DNA of 64,000 nt from Saprospira grandis str. Lewin (lineage in GTDB: Bacteria; Bacteroidota; Bacteroidia; Chitinophagales; Saprospiraceae). The stretch is from assembly GCF_000250635.1 (NCBI RefSeq), contig NC_016940.1:2342001-2406000 (forward strand), read 5' to 3'. Positions 27,935-35,722 of this stretch are shown piece after piece. A model generated the notes under the pieces. That model was not told the DNA's origin. It saw only the letters and a program-made list of their open reading frames with translations, and did not search any database. Each line of letters begins with the position of its first letter. Position 1 is the stretch's first letter. A program made the translations under genes and the position numbers.

Positions 27935-28849
27935 ATGCCTTCTCGCCTTCTCGCCGCCCATTTGGCTCTCTTTACCGTAGCCCTTTTGTATGGCGCAAAC
28001 TATTCTATCGCCAAGATCGCTATGCCCGATCCAATTCCCCCCGCCGCCTTTATTATGCTTAGGGTCCTGGCCGCTAGCCTGCTGTTTTGGATCACTAGCT
28101 TTTGGCTTAGGGAAAAGGTCGCTAAGGCCGATATCTTCCGCCTAGCTATTGCTTCCGCTTTTGGGGTGGCCTGTAATCAATTACTCTTTTTTAAGGGACT
28201 AGAAATGACTAGCCCGATTAGCGCCTCACTTATTATGCTGACGGCCCCCATTGTGGTCCTTTTGTTTTCGGTGTTCTTTCTCGGCGAGCAGCTCAATAGC
28301 CTGAAGATTATCGGAATTGTTCTAGGGGTTATCGGTGCTGCTTACCTGATTCTCAATACGGGTAGTTCTGCCGCTTTTAAGGCTAGAAACCCCCTGCTGG
28401 GCAATTTGTTGATCGGGGGCAATGCGGTAGCCTACTCGATTTACCTGATTATGATTAAACCCCTGACCCAAAAGTATCAAGCTATTACGCTGCTCAAATG
28501 GGTCTTTCTGTTTGGCTGTCTTTATGTTTTGCCCTTTGGCGGCCCCGGCGCACTGGCCATTCCCTACAGTCAGTTGTCTGCAGAAATATGGGCGGTGCTG
28601 GCTTTTGTCCTCATCGGCGTAACTTTTCTGGCTTATCTGCTCAATGCTTGGGCCCTGCAACGCCTGCCCGCCTCGGTGGTCAGTAGCTATATCTATTTGC
28701 AACCCCTTCTGGCCGCTTTGGTCGCTATTCTCCTCGCTGCCGATGAGCTGCGGCCCGCTCTTTTTATCTCTGCCGCCTTCATTTTCTCTGGCCTCTTCCT
28801 GATCTCTTATAAGAAGAGGAAACCCAAATTACAAGAGGAGGCAGTTTAG
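27935..28849 (+). CDS. DMT superfamily (EamA) transporter
   Basis: Inner-membrane protein of 304 residues with ten hydrophobic segments in two repeated EamA domains (about residues 5-140 and 155-290). Typical segments are PAAFIMLRVLAASLLFW, LTAPIVVLLFSVFFLGEQLN and the second-half YIYLQPLLAALVAILLAADEL. Members export amino acids or other metabolites; the substrate is not deducible. The frame extends upstream to a TTG at 27899, but that would place the start at the promoter box; ATG at 27935 is chosen. Confidence 0.88.
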   Translation: MPSRLLAAHLALFTVALLYGANYSIAKIAMPDPIPPAAFIMLRVLAASLLFWITSFWLREKVAKADIFRLAIASAFGVACNQLLFFKGLEMTSPISASLIMLTAPIVVLLFSVFFLGEQLNSLKIIGIVLGVIGAAYLILNTGSSAAFKARNPLLGNLLIGGNAVAYSIYLIMIKPLTQKYQAITLLKWVFLFGCLYVLPFGGPGALAIPYSQLSAEIWAVLAFVLIGVTFLAYLLNAWALQRLPASVVSSYIYLQPLLAALVAILLAADELRPALFISAAFIFSGLFLISYKKRKPKLQEEAV

Positions 28850-28858
28850 TGTTTTTTT

Positions 28859-28999
28859 GGGGCCTCCGCTGCGGCTTCGCCTTGCGGCGCTACGCTTCAG
28901 GGCTCGCAGGTCTGCTCGGCCCTGCGGCCTGACGGCCTTGGTCTGCGGCTGCGCCGCCCCCTTTCGCATCGCTAGGCCTGCGGCGGCTTCGCCGCCTGC
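28859..28999 (-). repeat. GC-rich intergenic element copy 9 (GGCCT/AGGCC class)
   Basis: Begins 10 bp after the exporter stop with seven T then GGGGCCTCCG. The box GGCCTAGCGATGCG ends near 28964 and an extra GGCGGCTTCGCCGCC hairpin closes it. The AT-rich hairpin block A follows after 10 bp. Confidence 0.85.
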
Positions 29000-29009
29000 T
29001 ATCTGTGCT

Positions 29010-29227
29010 CTGTAGGTTGAAACCTACAGCCATACAACAATTATATGCTACATCTATAGTGCGGAGAGGATTAAAATCCTCTACCGCTTTTAACGGCCCT
29101 CAGAACTGCTTCATTTATGATTTAGGCAGCCTAGAAGATGTTTGTTTATGGAAGGTTTTAACCTTCCATACTATATTAAATTGCATTCGTTAATTGGCTG
29201 TAGGTTTCAACCTACAGCTCGGCCCAG
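29010..29227 (+). repeat. AT-rich hairpin block A (dispersed repeat, partner at 44323-44399)
   Basis: Four inverted repeats in series: CTGTAGGTT/AACCTACAG (29010-29029), GAGGATT/AATCCTC (29066-29081), TGGAAGGTT/AACCTTCCA (29149-29168) and CTGTAGGTT/AACCTACAG again (29208-29227). The first 77 bp reappear inverted at 44323-44399. Short palindromes of this kind resemble REP sequences mobilised by RAYT transposases in other bacteria; no such transposase is seen here. Confidence 0.75.
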
Positions 29228-29362
29228 TAGGCCTTTAGGCTGCAGGATATTTGGCCCAAAATACAGCCGCCTTCCATATTTCGCTCCTAAGCGCCTATCC
29301 CTAAACTGTAGTAGGGTCGGTCCAGGAAAAAAAGATAGGAGATTATAGATACGCCCGGAGGG

Positions 29363-29715
29363 ATTTGTAAACTGCAAATTAGCTCTGGCGCCACGCCAGA
29401 GGCGTTTTGCAACTGCAGATTAGCTCCGGCGCCACGCCAGAGGTGTTTTGCAACTGCAGATTAGCTCCGGCGCCACGCCAGAGGTGTTTTGCAACTGCAG
29501 ATTAGCTCTGGCGTCACGCCAGAGCCGTTTTGCAACTGCAGATTAGCTCCGGCGTCACGCCAGAGGTGTTTTGCAACTGCAGATTAGCTCTGGCGCCAGG
29601 CCCAAGGCGTTTTGCAACTGCAGATTAGCCCCGGCGTCACGCCAGAGACGTTTTGCAACTGCAGATTAGCTCTGGCGCCAGGCCCAAGGCATTTTGCAAC
29701 TGCAGATTAGCTCTG
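29363..29715 (+). repeat. 41-bp tandem repeat array, about 8.5 copies
   Basis: Units start at 29405, 29446, 29487, 29528, 29569, 29610, 29651 and 29692, with a diverged first unit from 29363. Each unit is TTTTGCAACTGCAGATTAGC followed by a hairpin of CTCTGGCG-CCA-CGCCAGAG type. Units at 29569 and 29651 share an altered right arm (CAGGCCCAAGGC). The period is not a multiple of three, and there is no open frame, so it is non-coding. No unique spacers exist. Confidence 0.95.
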
Positions 29716-29924
29716 AACAACTGTATCTCCCCATTCTGCAACTGCAAATAAACAAGATGCGGCCATTTTGGCTGTATTTGCATCATCCGAGGCTTGCTAA
29801 ACTAGCGTTTAGCTGCTTGCTTGGACCAAGAAGGGCCTAAAGCAATTCCCCAGAGGCATCAAGCAGGAATTTGCCCCTAAAGGGCTTAAGGATTTTACAA
29901 GAAGCCCTTTCCCAGAGCAGAAAA
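29716..29924. other. Non-coding stretch between tandem array and repeat copy 10
   Basis: Contains one more degenerate TTCTGCAACTGCAAAT start of a unit (about 29732-29748) and a small AAACTAGCGTTT palindrome. No gene seen. The stretch 29228-29362 left of the array is likewise empty. Confidence 0.5.
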
Positions 29925-30067
29925 GGGCCGAAGGCCCGCGGCTGAGGGATGGATAGGGGGGCGGCGAAGCCGCAGACCCAGCTTTTGAGCGCAGCGAAAA
30001 AGCGCAGGGCCGAGCAGACCTGCGAGCCCCGACACAGCCCGACCCGCCCGCAGGGCGGGGCAGCCCC
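29925..30067 (+). repeat. GC-rich intergenic element copy 10 (GGCTG/CAGCC class)
   Basis: Leading hairpin GGGCCGAAGGCCC, box GGCTGAGGGATGG, end GCGGGGCAGCCCCAAA. Together with copy 11 it flanks the thioredoxin-like gene in opposite orientation. Confidence 0.85.
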
Positions 30068-30086
30068 AAATCATCAGAAAAAAACA

Positions 30087-30122
30087 TAAAAAAAGCAGCT
30101 CCCCCAAAATGGAGAAGCTGCT
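30087..30122 (-). terminator. Terminator of the thioredoxin-like gene
   Basis: On the minus strand AGCAGCTTCTCC pairs with GGGGGAGCTGCT (one mismatch), followed by seven T. Confidence 0.8.
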
Positions 30123-30145
30123 CAGTAGCTAAAAAGGCAGATGAT

Positions 30146-32452
30146 CTAGCCCTTAATTTTTTCAATCAAGGCCTTGGTTTCCTCGGCTTCCATGCCTTGC
30201 GCCTTGGCCAATTCTACGGCCTTTTCGGCAGTGGCAAGGGCCTCTTTCTTCTTGCCCAATTTATGGAGCAAATTGGCCTTGGTATCTACATTATAGTAGT
30301 TTTCCTCTAGTTCAATAGACTTGTTGATCCATTTGAGGGCCGCTTTGAGTTTCTTTTTGCTGTCTTCTGTCTGAAAATAGCTCCAAGCCACCTCATTAAG
30401 CTCCTGCCAGCTATCCGAATGCTCGAGCAACATGATATTTAGGTACTTAAACTCTTTTTTGGTCCCGTTGTGAATGATGGTATTGAGCATAGCGGTATAA
30501 TAAGCAGCCAAATCCTTAGAAAGACCCTCATTAAGGTTTTTGACCAGCTGCTTATACTCCTGGCTTTTAGTGCCTTTGCCGTTTTGGGCCTCTCCAACCA
30601 AATGTACTTGGCTCATGAGCGCGCCCTTCATGTATTCTTCAACGGTTTCCTCGCCATTTTCTGCTACAAACTCTTCTTTGTGGGCCAAAATATAGTCAAA
30701 GTACTTTTGCTCAAAGCCCACTTCAGTAAGCATCATGATCTCAAAATGCTCGCTTTGCTTCCATTCGGCTTCTGGAATAAGACCGAGATAAAGACGGGTC
30801 TCCTCTACATTGCTTTCATAGGCTGCGTCTAGAGCCTTGATATAATTGCGTAAAAACTCGGGCTGGCGGTCGCCTTTTTCATAGCGTTTTTTCAGGCTAA
30901 AGAGCTGTTTGTTGGGGTCCAAAGCCTTCTGGCTTTCGGCAATAAGTTGTGGAGCATCGGGGGCGCCCACTGTTTTATGAAGCAGCTCGCCATCGGCAGA
31001 GAAGAATAGGAGGGTGGGGTAGGCTTGCACCCCATGTTTTTCGGCAAAGGCAGGGCCCTCGCCTTTTTCCATATCAAACTTATAGCTAATATAGTTGGCA
31101 TCGAAGTGTTGGCCGACCTGCGGTTGGGTAAATATCTTTTTGCTCAACCATTTGCAGGGGCCGCACCAAACGGCATAGGCATCGACAAAGATCATTTTGT
31201 TTTCTTTGAGGGCTAGGGCCTTGATTTCCTCCCAGCTGCCTTCGGTAAAGTTGATGCCATTGGCAGACTTGGGCATTTTTTCCTCAATCTTTTTGAGCAG
31301 GGCCTCGGTTTCGCTGACATCATCGCCATTTTCTTTGCCTAGGGCAATAGACTTCTCGGCCGCCTTTTTGGCCTCTCCGTAACGCTTGAGCTTAAAGGCG
31401 AGATTAGCCTCTGTGTCCGTATTGGCAAAGCCAGGGGCTAGGGCCACCGACTTTTTGGCCCAGCTATAGGCCATGCTCAAGAGTTTTTCTTCTTCTTTTT
31501 GCTCAAAATAGCTCCAAGCGTAGCTATTTAGCATTTGGGCGTTTTCGCAATGCTCATTGAGGTAGGCATGTAGGTACTGATCGCGTTGGGGCGTACGGAA
31601 ATAATACTGTAGGTCCAAAAGTGAAATGCTGGCCGCGGCTTCTTTCTCGCCCAAAATGCTTTTGATCCGCTCCTTATAGAGGAGATAGGGTTTTTCTTGC
31701 TGTTCTTGGGCAATTTTGCGCATACCCGCCTCTAGTCCAGCCTTGAGGTAATTATTTACCTTCTCTTCGCCCAAAGCCTTTACAAAGTCGGCCTTCTTCG
31801 CCAATACCTTATCGTAGATGGGGCTGCTTTGGTCGGCAAAGAGCTCTTCAATGAGGCTAAAGTTTTCCTCTTGGGGCCAGTTCACTTCCTCTGCTTCTTC
31901 TAGTTGTTTTTGGGCCACTTCCTGCGCGCCAGCATAATCGCCACCATTCATCAGGGCATCCAAATAATTTTTCATTTCGCCTTTGCCCAATCCCTTTTTC
32001 GACTGATACTGCTTTTGTAGAGTATAGAGTTGTTTTTTGGGATCAATAGCGGCTTGGCCATCTTCTAGCAGGGCCTCGGCATCTTTGGCGCCCATTACCT
32101 TATGAACGAGCTCTCCTTCGGCAGAGAAAAACAGCAGAGTAGGGTAGGCGCGTACCTTATGGGTTTTGGCAAATTCGGGCCCTTCGCCCTTTTCCATATC
32201 AAACTTATAGTTGATAAACTTGGCATTGAAGAGCTCGCCCACGGCCTCATCGGGAAAGCTATTTTTAGCCATCCATTTGCAGGGGCCGCACCAAACGGCA
32301 TAGGCATCCACAAAGATCATTTTCTTTTCCTTTTTGGCCTTGGCCAGAATATCGGCCCATTGGCCTTCAGAGAATTTAATGCCCTGCGCCCAGCTTTGGC
32401 CGGCACTAAAGAGCATAAAGAGCGCTAGGCTCCAAGAAATCAGTAGTTTCAT
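30146..32452 (-). CDS. Secreted protein with two tandem thioredoxin modules
   Basis: Exported thiol-disulphide protein of 768 residues, signal peptide 1-22 (ending SWAQ). It consists of two paralogous halves. Each has a thioredoxin domain with FVDAYAVWCGPCKW (first Cys pair at about 55/58, second about 427/430) and YPTLLFFSA, followed by a helical region ending in TPR-like repeats (WAKKSVALAPG; WINKSIELEENY). Both active sites are intact WCGPC. Such periplasmic thioredoxins reduce or rearrange disulphides; the partner is unknown. The open frame extends to 32554 through repeat copy 11, but ATG at 32452 gives the signal peptide. Confidence 0.88.
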   Translation of the reverse strand: MKLLISWSLALFMLFSAGQSWAQGIKFSEGQWADILAKAKKEKKMIFVDAYAVWCGPCKWMAKNSFPDEAVGELFNAKFINYKFDMEKGEGPEFAKTHKVRAYPTLLFFSAEGELVHKVMGAKDAEALLEDGQAAIDPKKQLYTLQKQYQSKKGLGKGEMKNYLDALMNGGDYAGAQEVAQKQLEEAEEVNWPQEENFSLIEELFADQSSPIYDKVLAKKADFVKALGEEKVNNYLKAGLEAGMRKIAQEQQEKPYLLYKERIKSILGEKEAAASISLLDLQYYFRTPQRDQYLHAYLNEHCENAQMLNSYAWSYFEQKEEEKLLSMAYSWAKKSVALAPGFANTDTEANLAFKLKRYGEAKKAAEKSIALGKENGDDVSETEALLKKIEEKMPKSANGINFTEGSWEEIKALALKENKMIFVDAYAVWCGPCKWLSKKIFTQPQVGQHFDANYISYKFDMEKGEGPAFAEKHGVQAYPTLLFFSADGELLHKTVGAPDAPQLIAESQKALDPNKQLFSLKKRYEKGDRQPEFLRNYIKALDAAYESNVEETRLYLGLIPEAEWKQSEHFEIMMLTEVGFEQKYFDYILAHKEEFVAENGEETVEEYMKGALMSQVHLVGEAQNGKGTKSQEYKQLVKNLNEGLSKDLAAYYTAMLNTIIHNGTKKEFKYLNIMLLEHSDSWQELNEVAWSYFQTEDSKKKLKAALKWINKSIELEENYYNVDTKANLLHKLGKKKEALATAEKAVELAKAQGMEAEETKALIEKIKG

Positions 32453-32492
32453 ACGAATATAATTATGAATGAGCGGGTAATTGTTTTGATTT

Positions 32493-32647
32493 GGGGCTGC
32501 CCCGCCCTGCGGGCGGGTCGGGCTGTGCGGGGGCTCGCTATTCGCTCGGCCCATCGCTTTTTTTCGCTTTGCTCAAAAAAGCTCGGTCTGGCCTTCGGCC
32601 ACCCCCTACCATCCCTCAGCCGGGGCGCTTCGCGCCCTGCTAGATCC
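32493..32647 (-). repeat. GC-rich intergenic element copy 11 (GGCTG/CAGCC class)
   Basis: Starts GGGGCTGCCCCGCC, core variant GCTCGCTATTCGCTCGG, box GGCTGAGGGATGG (read leftward) ending near 32631, then a GGGCGCTTCGCGCCC hairpin. It ends 10 bp before the rdgB stop. Confidence 0.85.
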
Positions 32648-32656
32648 AATAGTACC

Positions 32657-33244
32657 TTATAGTTGGGCCAAAAACTGGCTCAGTTGGCGAACTGCCTGCC
32701 CTCTATGGCTAAGCTCTTGTTTTTCTGCTAGGGTCATTTGGGCAAAGCTGCGTTCATGTCCTTGGGGGACAAAAATGGGATCATAGCCAAAGCCCTTTTC
32801 GCCTAGGCGTTGGGGGGCAATTTTGCCGGGGGCGATACCTTCAAAATAATGGATATCATCTGGACCGAGATAGAGGCAGATGACGGTTCTAAATTGGGCA
32901 CTACGATCTTGGGCCTGGGCCAATTCTTTTAGTAGCAAATCCATATTATCATCGGGATTTTTTTGTGGCCCAGCATAGCGGGCGGTATATACCCCGGGGG
33001 CGCCATTTAGGGCGGCTACTTCTAGGCCCGTATCTTCAGAAAAGCAGGGGTAGCCATAGTGGTCCCAGACGTATTGGGCCTTTTGTAGGGCATTGCCTTG
33101 CAGGCTATCTTGCTCTTCGGGAATATCTTCTAGGCAACCAATATCGGGCAGAGAGAGAAAATCGTATTGCTCGCCCAACTGGGCCTTGATTTCACGGATT
33201 TTGCCCGCATTGGCGGTCGCCATGACCAACTTTTTCTTTTGCAT
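32657..33244 (-). CDS. rdgB: XTP/dITP diphosphatase (non-canonical purine NTP pyrophosphatase)
   Basis: Hydrolyses dITP, XTP and similar nucleotides to monophosphates, keeping them out of DNA and RNA. Family motifs: MATANAGKIREI near the N terminus (phosphate-binding), FSEDTGLEVAALNGAPGVYTARYAG (metal and base site) and GYDPIFVPQG. The 195 residues match the family. ATG at 33244 is chosen because the longer frame (to 33295) overlaps the upstream gene and adds residues foreign to the family. It follows the 140-residue gene after 11 bp. Confidence 0.95.
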   Translation of the reverse strand: MQKKKLVMATANAGKIREIKAQLGEQYDFLSLPDIGCLEDIPEEQDSLQGNALQKAQYVWDHYGYPCFSEDTGLEVAALNGAPGVYTARYAGPQKNPDDNMDLLLKELAQAQDRSAQFRTVICLYLGPDDIHYFEGIAPGKIAPQRLGEKGFGYDPIFVPQGHERSFAQMTLAEKQELSHRGQAVRQLSQFLAQL

Positions 33245-33255
33245 TGCTTCTGTCG

Positions 33256-33678
33256 TTATTTTTCTGAAGGGAAAATATCTTGTAAGGCCCGCCAAAGGGC
33301 CAGTTTATGCTGCTTTTGTAGGGCAATCTGTTGTAGGCTAATGCCCTGCAATAATTGTAGGCCCTGATAATGGACCAATTGATAGAGGGGCAGCTCGAGC
33401 CGCAAGCCCAAAACCGCTGTGCTGAGGCCAAAGAAAAAACAGGGCGCTAGGGGCTTTTCCTGCAACTGAAAACTTTGCTTTGGGGGGCAGGGGACAACTT
33501 CTACATCTTTCTCTAAAGATAAGCCCACCGCCTGCATGACCTTAGCCAAAAAATCGAGCTCCTCGGCCGTATGTTCTTGGGCCAAAAAAACATAAGCTTT
33601 TTGATTGGCGGCTAGCGAAAGCGGCCGCTGAGGAATCTGATAGAGTTCAGTTTCAAAGAAATTTAAATTAAACTTCAT
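33256..33678 (-). CDS. Conserved hypothetical protein, 140 residues (weak HolD/psi-like features)
   Basis: Cytoplasmic protein without signal or membrane segment. The pattern KAYVFLAQEHTAEELDFLAKVMQAVGL near residue 27, a central VVPCP, then FGLSTAVLGLRLELPLYQLVHYQG and a terminal LALWRALQDIF, resembles small uracil-glycosylase-fold proteins such as DNA polymerase III psi. That link is a guess from the pattern only. It precedes rdgB by 11 bp and probably shares its transcript. Confidence 0.65.
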   Translation of the reverse strand: MKFNLNFFETELYQIPQRPLSLAANQKAYVFLAQEHTAEELDFLAKVMQAVGLSLEKDVEVVPCPPKQSFQLQEKPLAPCFFFGLSTAVLGLRLELPLYQLVHYQGLQLLQGISLQQIALQKQHKLALWRALQDIFPSEK

Positions 33679-33895
33679 TTTATTGGCTTTTATGAAAGCG
33701 AATAGGCCTTTAATTGCTGTTTATCTTCCTCTTTGTCCAAGAAACTAAAGATAATAAACCGTCTGATTGGCCTAAAATATTATCAGTCAATTGGAAGTAC
33801 TTCAAAATAATGCAGGAGCAATAAAAAGGTTGTACAAAATATTATTCCTATATATAGCTTATTATTTGTTTTTTATTCTAAACAAATGTTAATAG

Positions 33896-33926
33896 TTTTC
33901 TGTTAACAGAATTTTTTGTATCTTCA
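33896..33926 (+). promoter_or_regulatory. Possible promoter of the 6S-like RNA and/or ilvE
   Basis: TTTTC at 33896-33900 and TATCTTCA at 33919-33926 are 18 nt apart, an imperfect TTTG/TAnnTTTG pair placed just before the first paired base of the RNA. Confidence 0.4.
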
Positions 33927-33927
33927 C

Positions 33928-34067
33928 GATCCGAAAGCCATAGGCTAGTCCTGAGGAAGTAAAGCATTGTAGTGGGAAGCTATTCCGTGGAGATTTCTTT
34001 TTCTGTTAGGGTTCAAAAGTACGGAAAAAGCCGAAGAGTTTGGACTATTTGCAAGGCTGCGGCAATC
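33928..34067 (+). ncRNA. Structured RNA resembling 6S RNA
   Basis: The segment folds into one long, interrupted hairpin. Closing stem: GAT-CCG-AGCC (33928-33939) with GGCT-CGG-ATC (34055-34067). Next stem: TAGTCC (33946-33951) with GGACTA (34042-34047). Then a large internal bubble, and an apical arm TTCCGT (33983-33988) with ACGGAA (34021-34026), capped by CTTTT/AAAAG. A closing stem, central bubble and terminal arm are the 6S RNA plan, and GGCTAGTCCTGAGG resembles the E. coli 6S GGCCAGTCCCCTGAG (from memory). 6S RNA sequesters the housekeeping RNA polymerase. About 140 nt is short for 6S. It could instead be a leader of ilvE, which begins 31 bp later. Confidence 0.5.
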
Positions 34068-34097
34068 ATCTTTAACCTCATCTAATATATATATAGT

Positions 34098-35186
34098 ATG
34101 AAATATCCAATTTCAGTGGAGCTGACGAAGCAATCTCGTCTGGCCGAGGTAGATTTTGATAATTTGATTTTTGGTCGTGTGATGTCAGATCATATGTTTG
34201 TGGCTGACTACATTGATGGCGAGTGGACCGATTGTAGAATTCTTCCTTATGGCCCCATGCCTATGAGCCCTGCTATTATGGGTTTGCATTATGGGCAGGC
34301 TATTTTTGAGGGGATGAAGGCGAACAAATCAACCAAAACGGGAGAGCCAATTTTGTTCCGTCCCGAATTGCATGTGGAGCGACTCAATCGTTCTGCTAAG
34401 CGTTTGGCCATGCCAGAAATCCCCGCCGAAATTTTCTTAGAAGGGGTACATCGTTTGGTCGATTTGGATCGTGACTTTATTCCTCAATCAGAAGGATCGG
34501 CCCTTTATCTTCGTCCGCATATGTTTGCTACAGATGCTTATTTGGGTGTTCGGGCTAGCGATACTTACCGTTTTGTGATTATGAGCTGCCCTGTAGGGCC
34601 TTATTACCCCAAGCCGGTTAAAATTAAGGTAGCCGAGAAATATGTCCGTGCTTTTCCTGGTGGAGTAGGCTTTGCAAAGGCTGCTGGCAATTATGCCGCT
34701 ACTTTGGCCCCCGCTCTAGAAGCTAAGGAGCAGGGCTTTGATCAGATTTTATGGTTGGACGGTAAAGAGTTTAAGTATTTGCAAGAGTGTGGGACCATGA
34801 ACATCTTTGTGGTCATTGATGGTAAGGTGATTACGCCTCCTACCACAGATGCTATTTTGGCGGGCATTACTCGCGATAGCTTGATTCACTTGCTAAAGGA
34901 CAAAGGCTTTGAGGTAGAGGAACGCAATATTTCTATCCAAGAAGTAATTGAGGCCCATCAAGCAGGTAAACTAGACGAAATGTTTGGTTCTGGAACAGCG
35001 GCGGTCATTTCTCATATCTCCGACTTTAGCTACAAAGGCAAAAACTTTGAGTTGTCTCCCATCCAGGGCCGCAAAGTTGGTCCCATGGCCAAAAAGTTAA
35101 TTCAAGATTATAAGGTAGACGCCGTAGAAGATACTTTTAATTGGTTGCTGCCTGTACGTACGACAAATAAAGAACTGTCTAAGTAA
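34098..35186 (+). CDS. ilvE: Branched-chain amino acid aminotransferase
   Basis: PLP enzyme that transfers the amino group between glutamate and the 2-oxoacids of leucine, isoleucine and valine. It belongs to fold-type IV (class IV) aminotransferases: FEGMKA near residue 76, LYLRPHMFAT with the RP pair, the PLP lysine in FAKAAGNYAATL, then ECGTMNIFVVIDGKVITPP and the phosphate-binding GITRDS and GSGTAAVIS. 362 residues is normal for the BCAT-II type. It has its own terminator, so it is monocistronic or shares only the upstream RNA. Confidence 0.96.
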   Translation: MKYPISVELTKQSRLAEVDFDNLIFGRVMSDHMFVADYIDGEWTDCRILPYGPMPMSPAIMGLHYGQAIFEGMKANKSTKTGEPILFRPELHVERLNRSAKRLAMPEIPAEIFLEGVHRLVDLDRDFIPQSEGSALYLRPHMFATDAYLGVRASDTYRFVIMSCPVGPYYPKPVKIKVAEKYVRAFPGGVGFAKAAGNYAATLAPALEAKEQGFDQILWLDGKEFKYLQECGTMNIFVVIDGKVITPPTTDAILAGITRDSLIHLLKDKGFEVEERNISIQEVIEAHQAGKLDEMFGSGTAAVISHISDFSYKGKNFELSPIQGRKVGPMAKKLIQDYKVDAVEDTFNWLLPVRTTNKELSK

Positions 35187-35211
35187 GTATAGTCAGTTTT
35201 TAGTAGAGCAA

Positions 35212-35246
35212 AGCTGCTTCTCTATTTTAGGGAAGCAGCTTTTTGT
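35212..35246 (+). terminator. Terminator of ilvE
   Basis: AAGCTGCTTC pairs with GAAGCAGCTT around an AT-rich loop, followed by TTTTTG. Confidence 0.88.
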
Positions 35247-35344
35247 TTTGGGCCAAACTGCATTGTTGACTTAAAAAAAAAGGGGCATTCCTTTAAGGGC
35301 CTAGATAAAAAGTTATTTTTGTAGCATCTTGCTTTGGAGCGAGC

Positions 35345-35379
35345 AGGCGGCGAAGCCGTCTGCAGGCTAAAGGCCAAAT
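35345..35379 (+). repeat. Detached hairpin fragment of a GC-rich element
   Basis: GGCGGCGAAGCCGTC followed by TGCAGGCTAAAGGCC, the same leading hairpins seen in copy 5, here separated from copy 12 by the AT-rich block. Confidence 0.5.
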
Positions 35380-35409
35380 AGAAGCCCTGTTACTTCTATC
35401 CTTTGATTT

Positions 35410-35517
35410 AATTTCCTGCTATTCTGCGTTATTTTTCTCCCCCATAGCTAAGGCTATGCCTTTAAAAAATGCCTTGACTAGCCTGAAATTCTAATCAAAG
35501 AATGGCCGAAGTGCCAG
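35410..35517 (+). repeat. AT-rich dispersed repeat, copy A (partner at 50420-50516)
   Basis: About 100 bp containing AATTTCCTGCTA, TATTTTTCTC, the hairpin CATAGCTAAGGCTATG and TTAAAAAAT. The same series occurs inverted at 50420-50516. Copy A ends 11 bp before repeat copy 12, on its class-box side. Confidence 0.75.
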
Positions 35518-35528
35518 GACTTCCATTC

Positions 35529-35648
35529 GGCCTAGCGATGTGCAGCAGTGGCCGTCAGGCCAGACCAAGCGGGCGTAGCCCGCGCAGGGCCGAGCGAGCA
35601 GCGAGCTGCGAAACGTAGCGCCGACGAGCGCAGCGAGGCGGAGGCCCC
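35529..35648 (+). repeat. GC-rich intergenic element copy 12 (GGCCT/AGGCC class)
   Basis: Box GGCCTAGCGATGTG; the GGCC hairpin has the loop GTCA instead of GAA; core variant GCCGAGCGAGCAGCGAGC; last hairpin GCCGACGAGCGCAGCGAGGC; end GGAGGCCCCCA. Confidence 0.85.
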
Positions 35649-35722
35649 CAAAAAAATAAAAAAACTAAATTTTCATCATTAGGTCCTTTTGGGCCAATTA
35701 CTCATTGATACTGCTATTCTGT

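Noticed and set aside
29363-29715. CRISPR array
   Set aside because: The whole 41-bp unit repeats; there are no unique spacers and no cas genes.
32453-32554. 34-residue extension of the thioredoxin-like protein
   Set aside because: It runs through repeat copy 11 and would bury the signal peptide.
33928-34097. T-box or other amino-acid riboswitch in front of ilvE
   Set aside because: No T-box sequence or terminator/antiterminator pair is visible, and T-boxes are not expected in this phylum.
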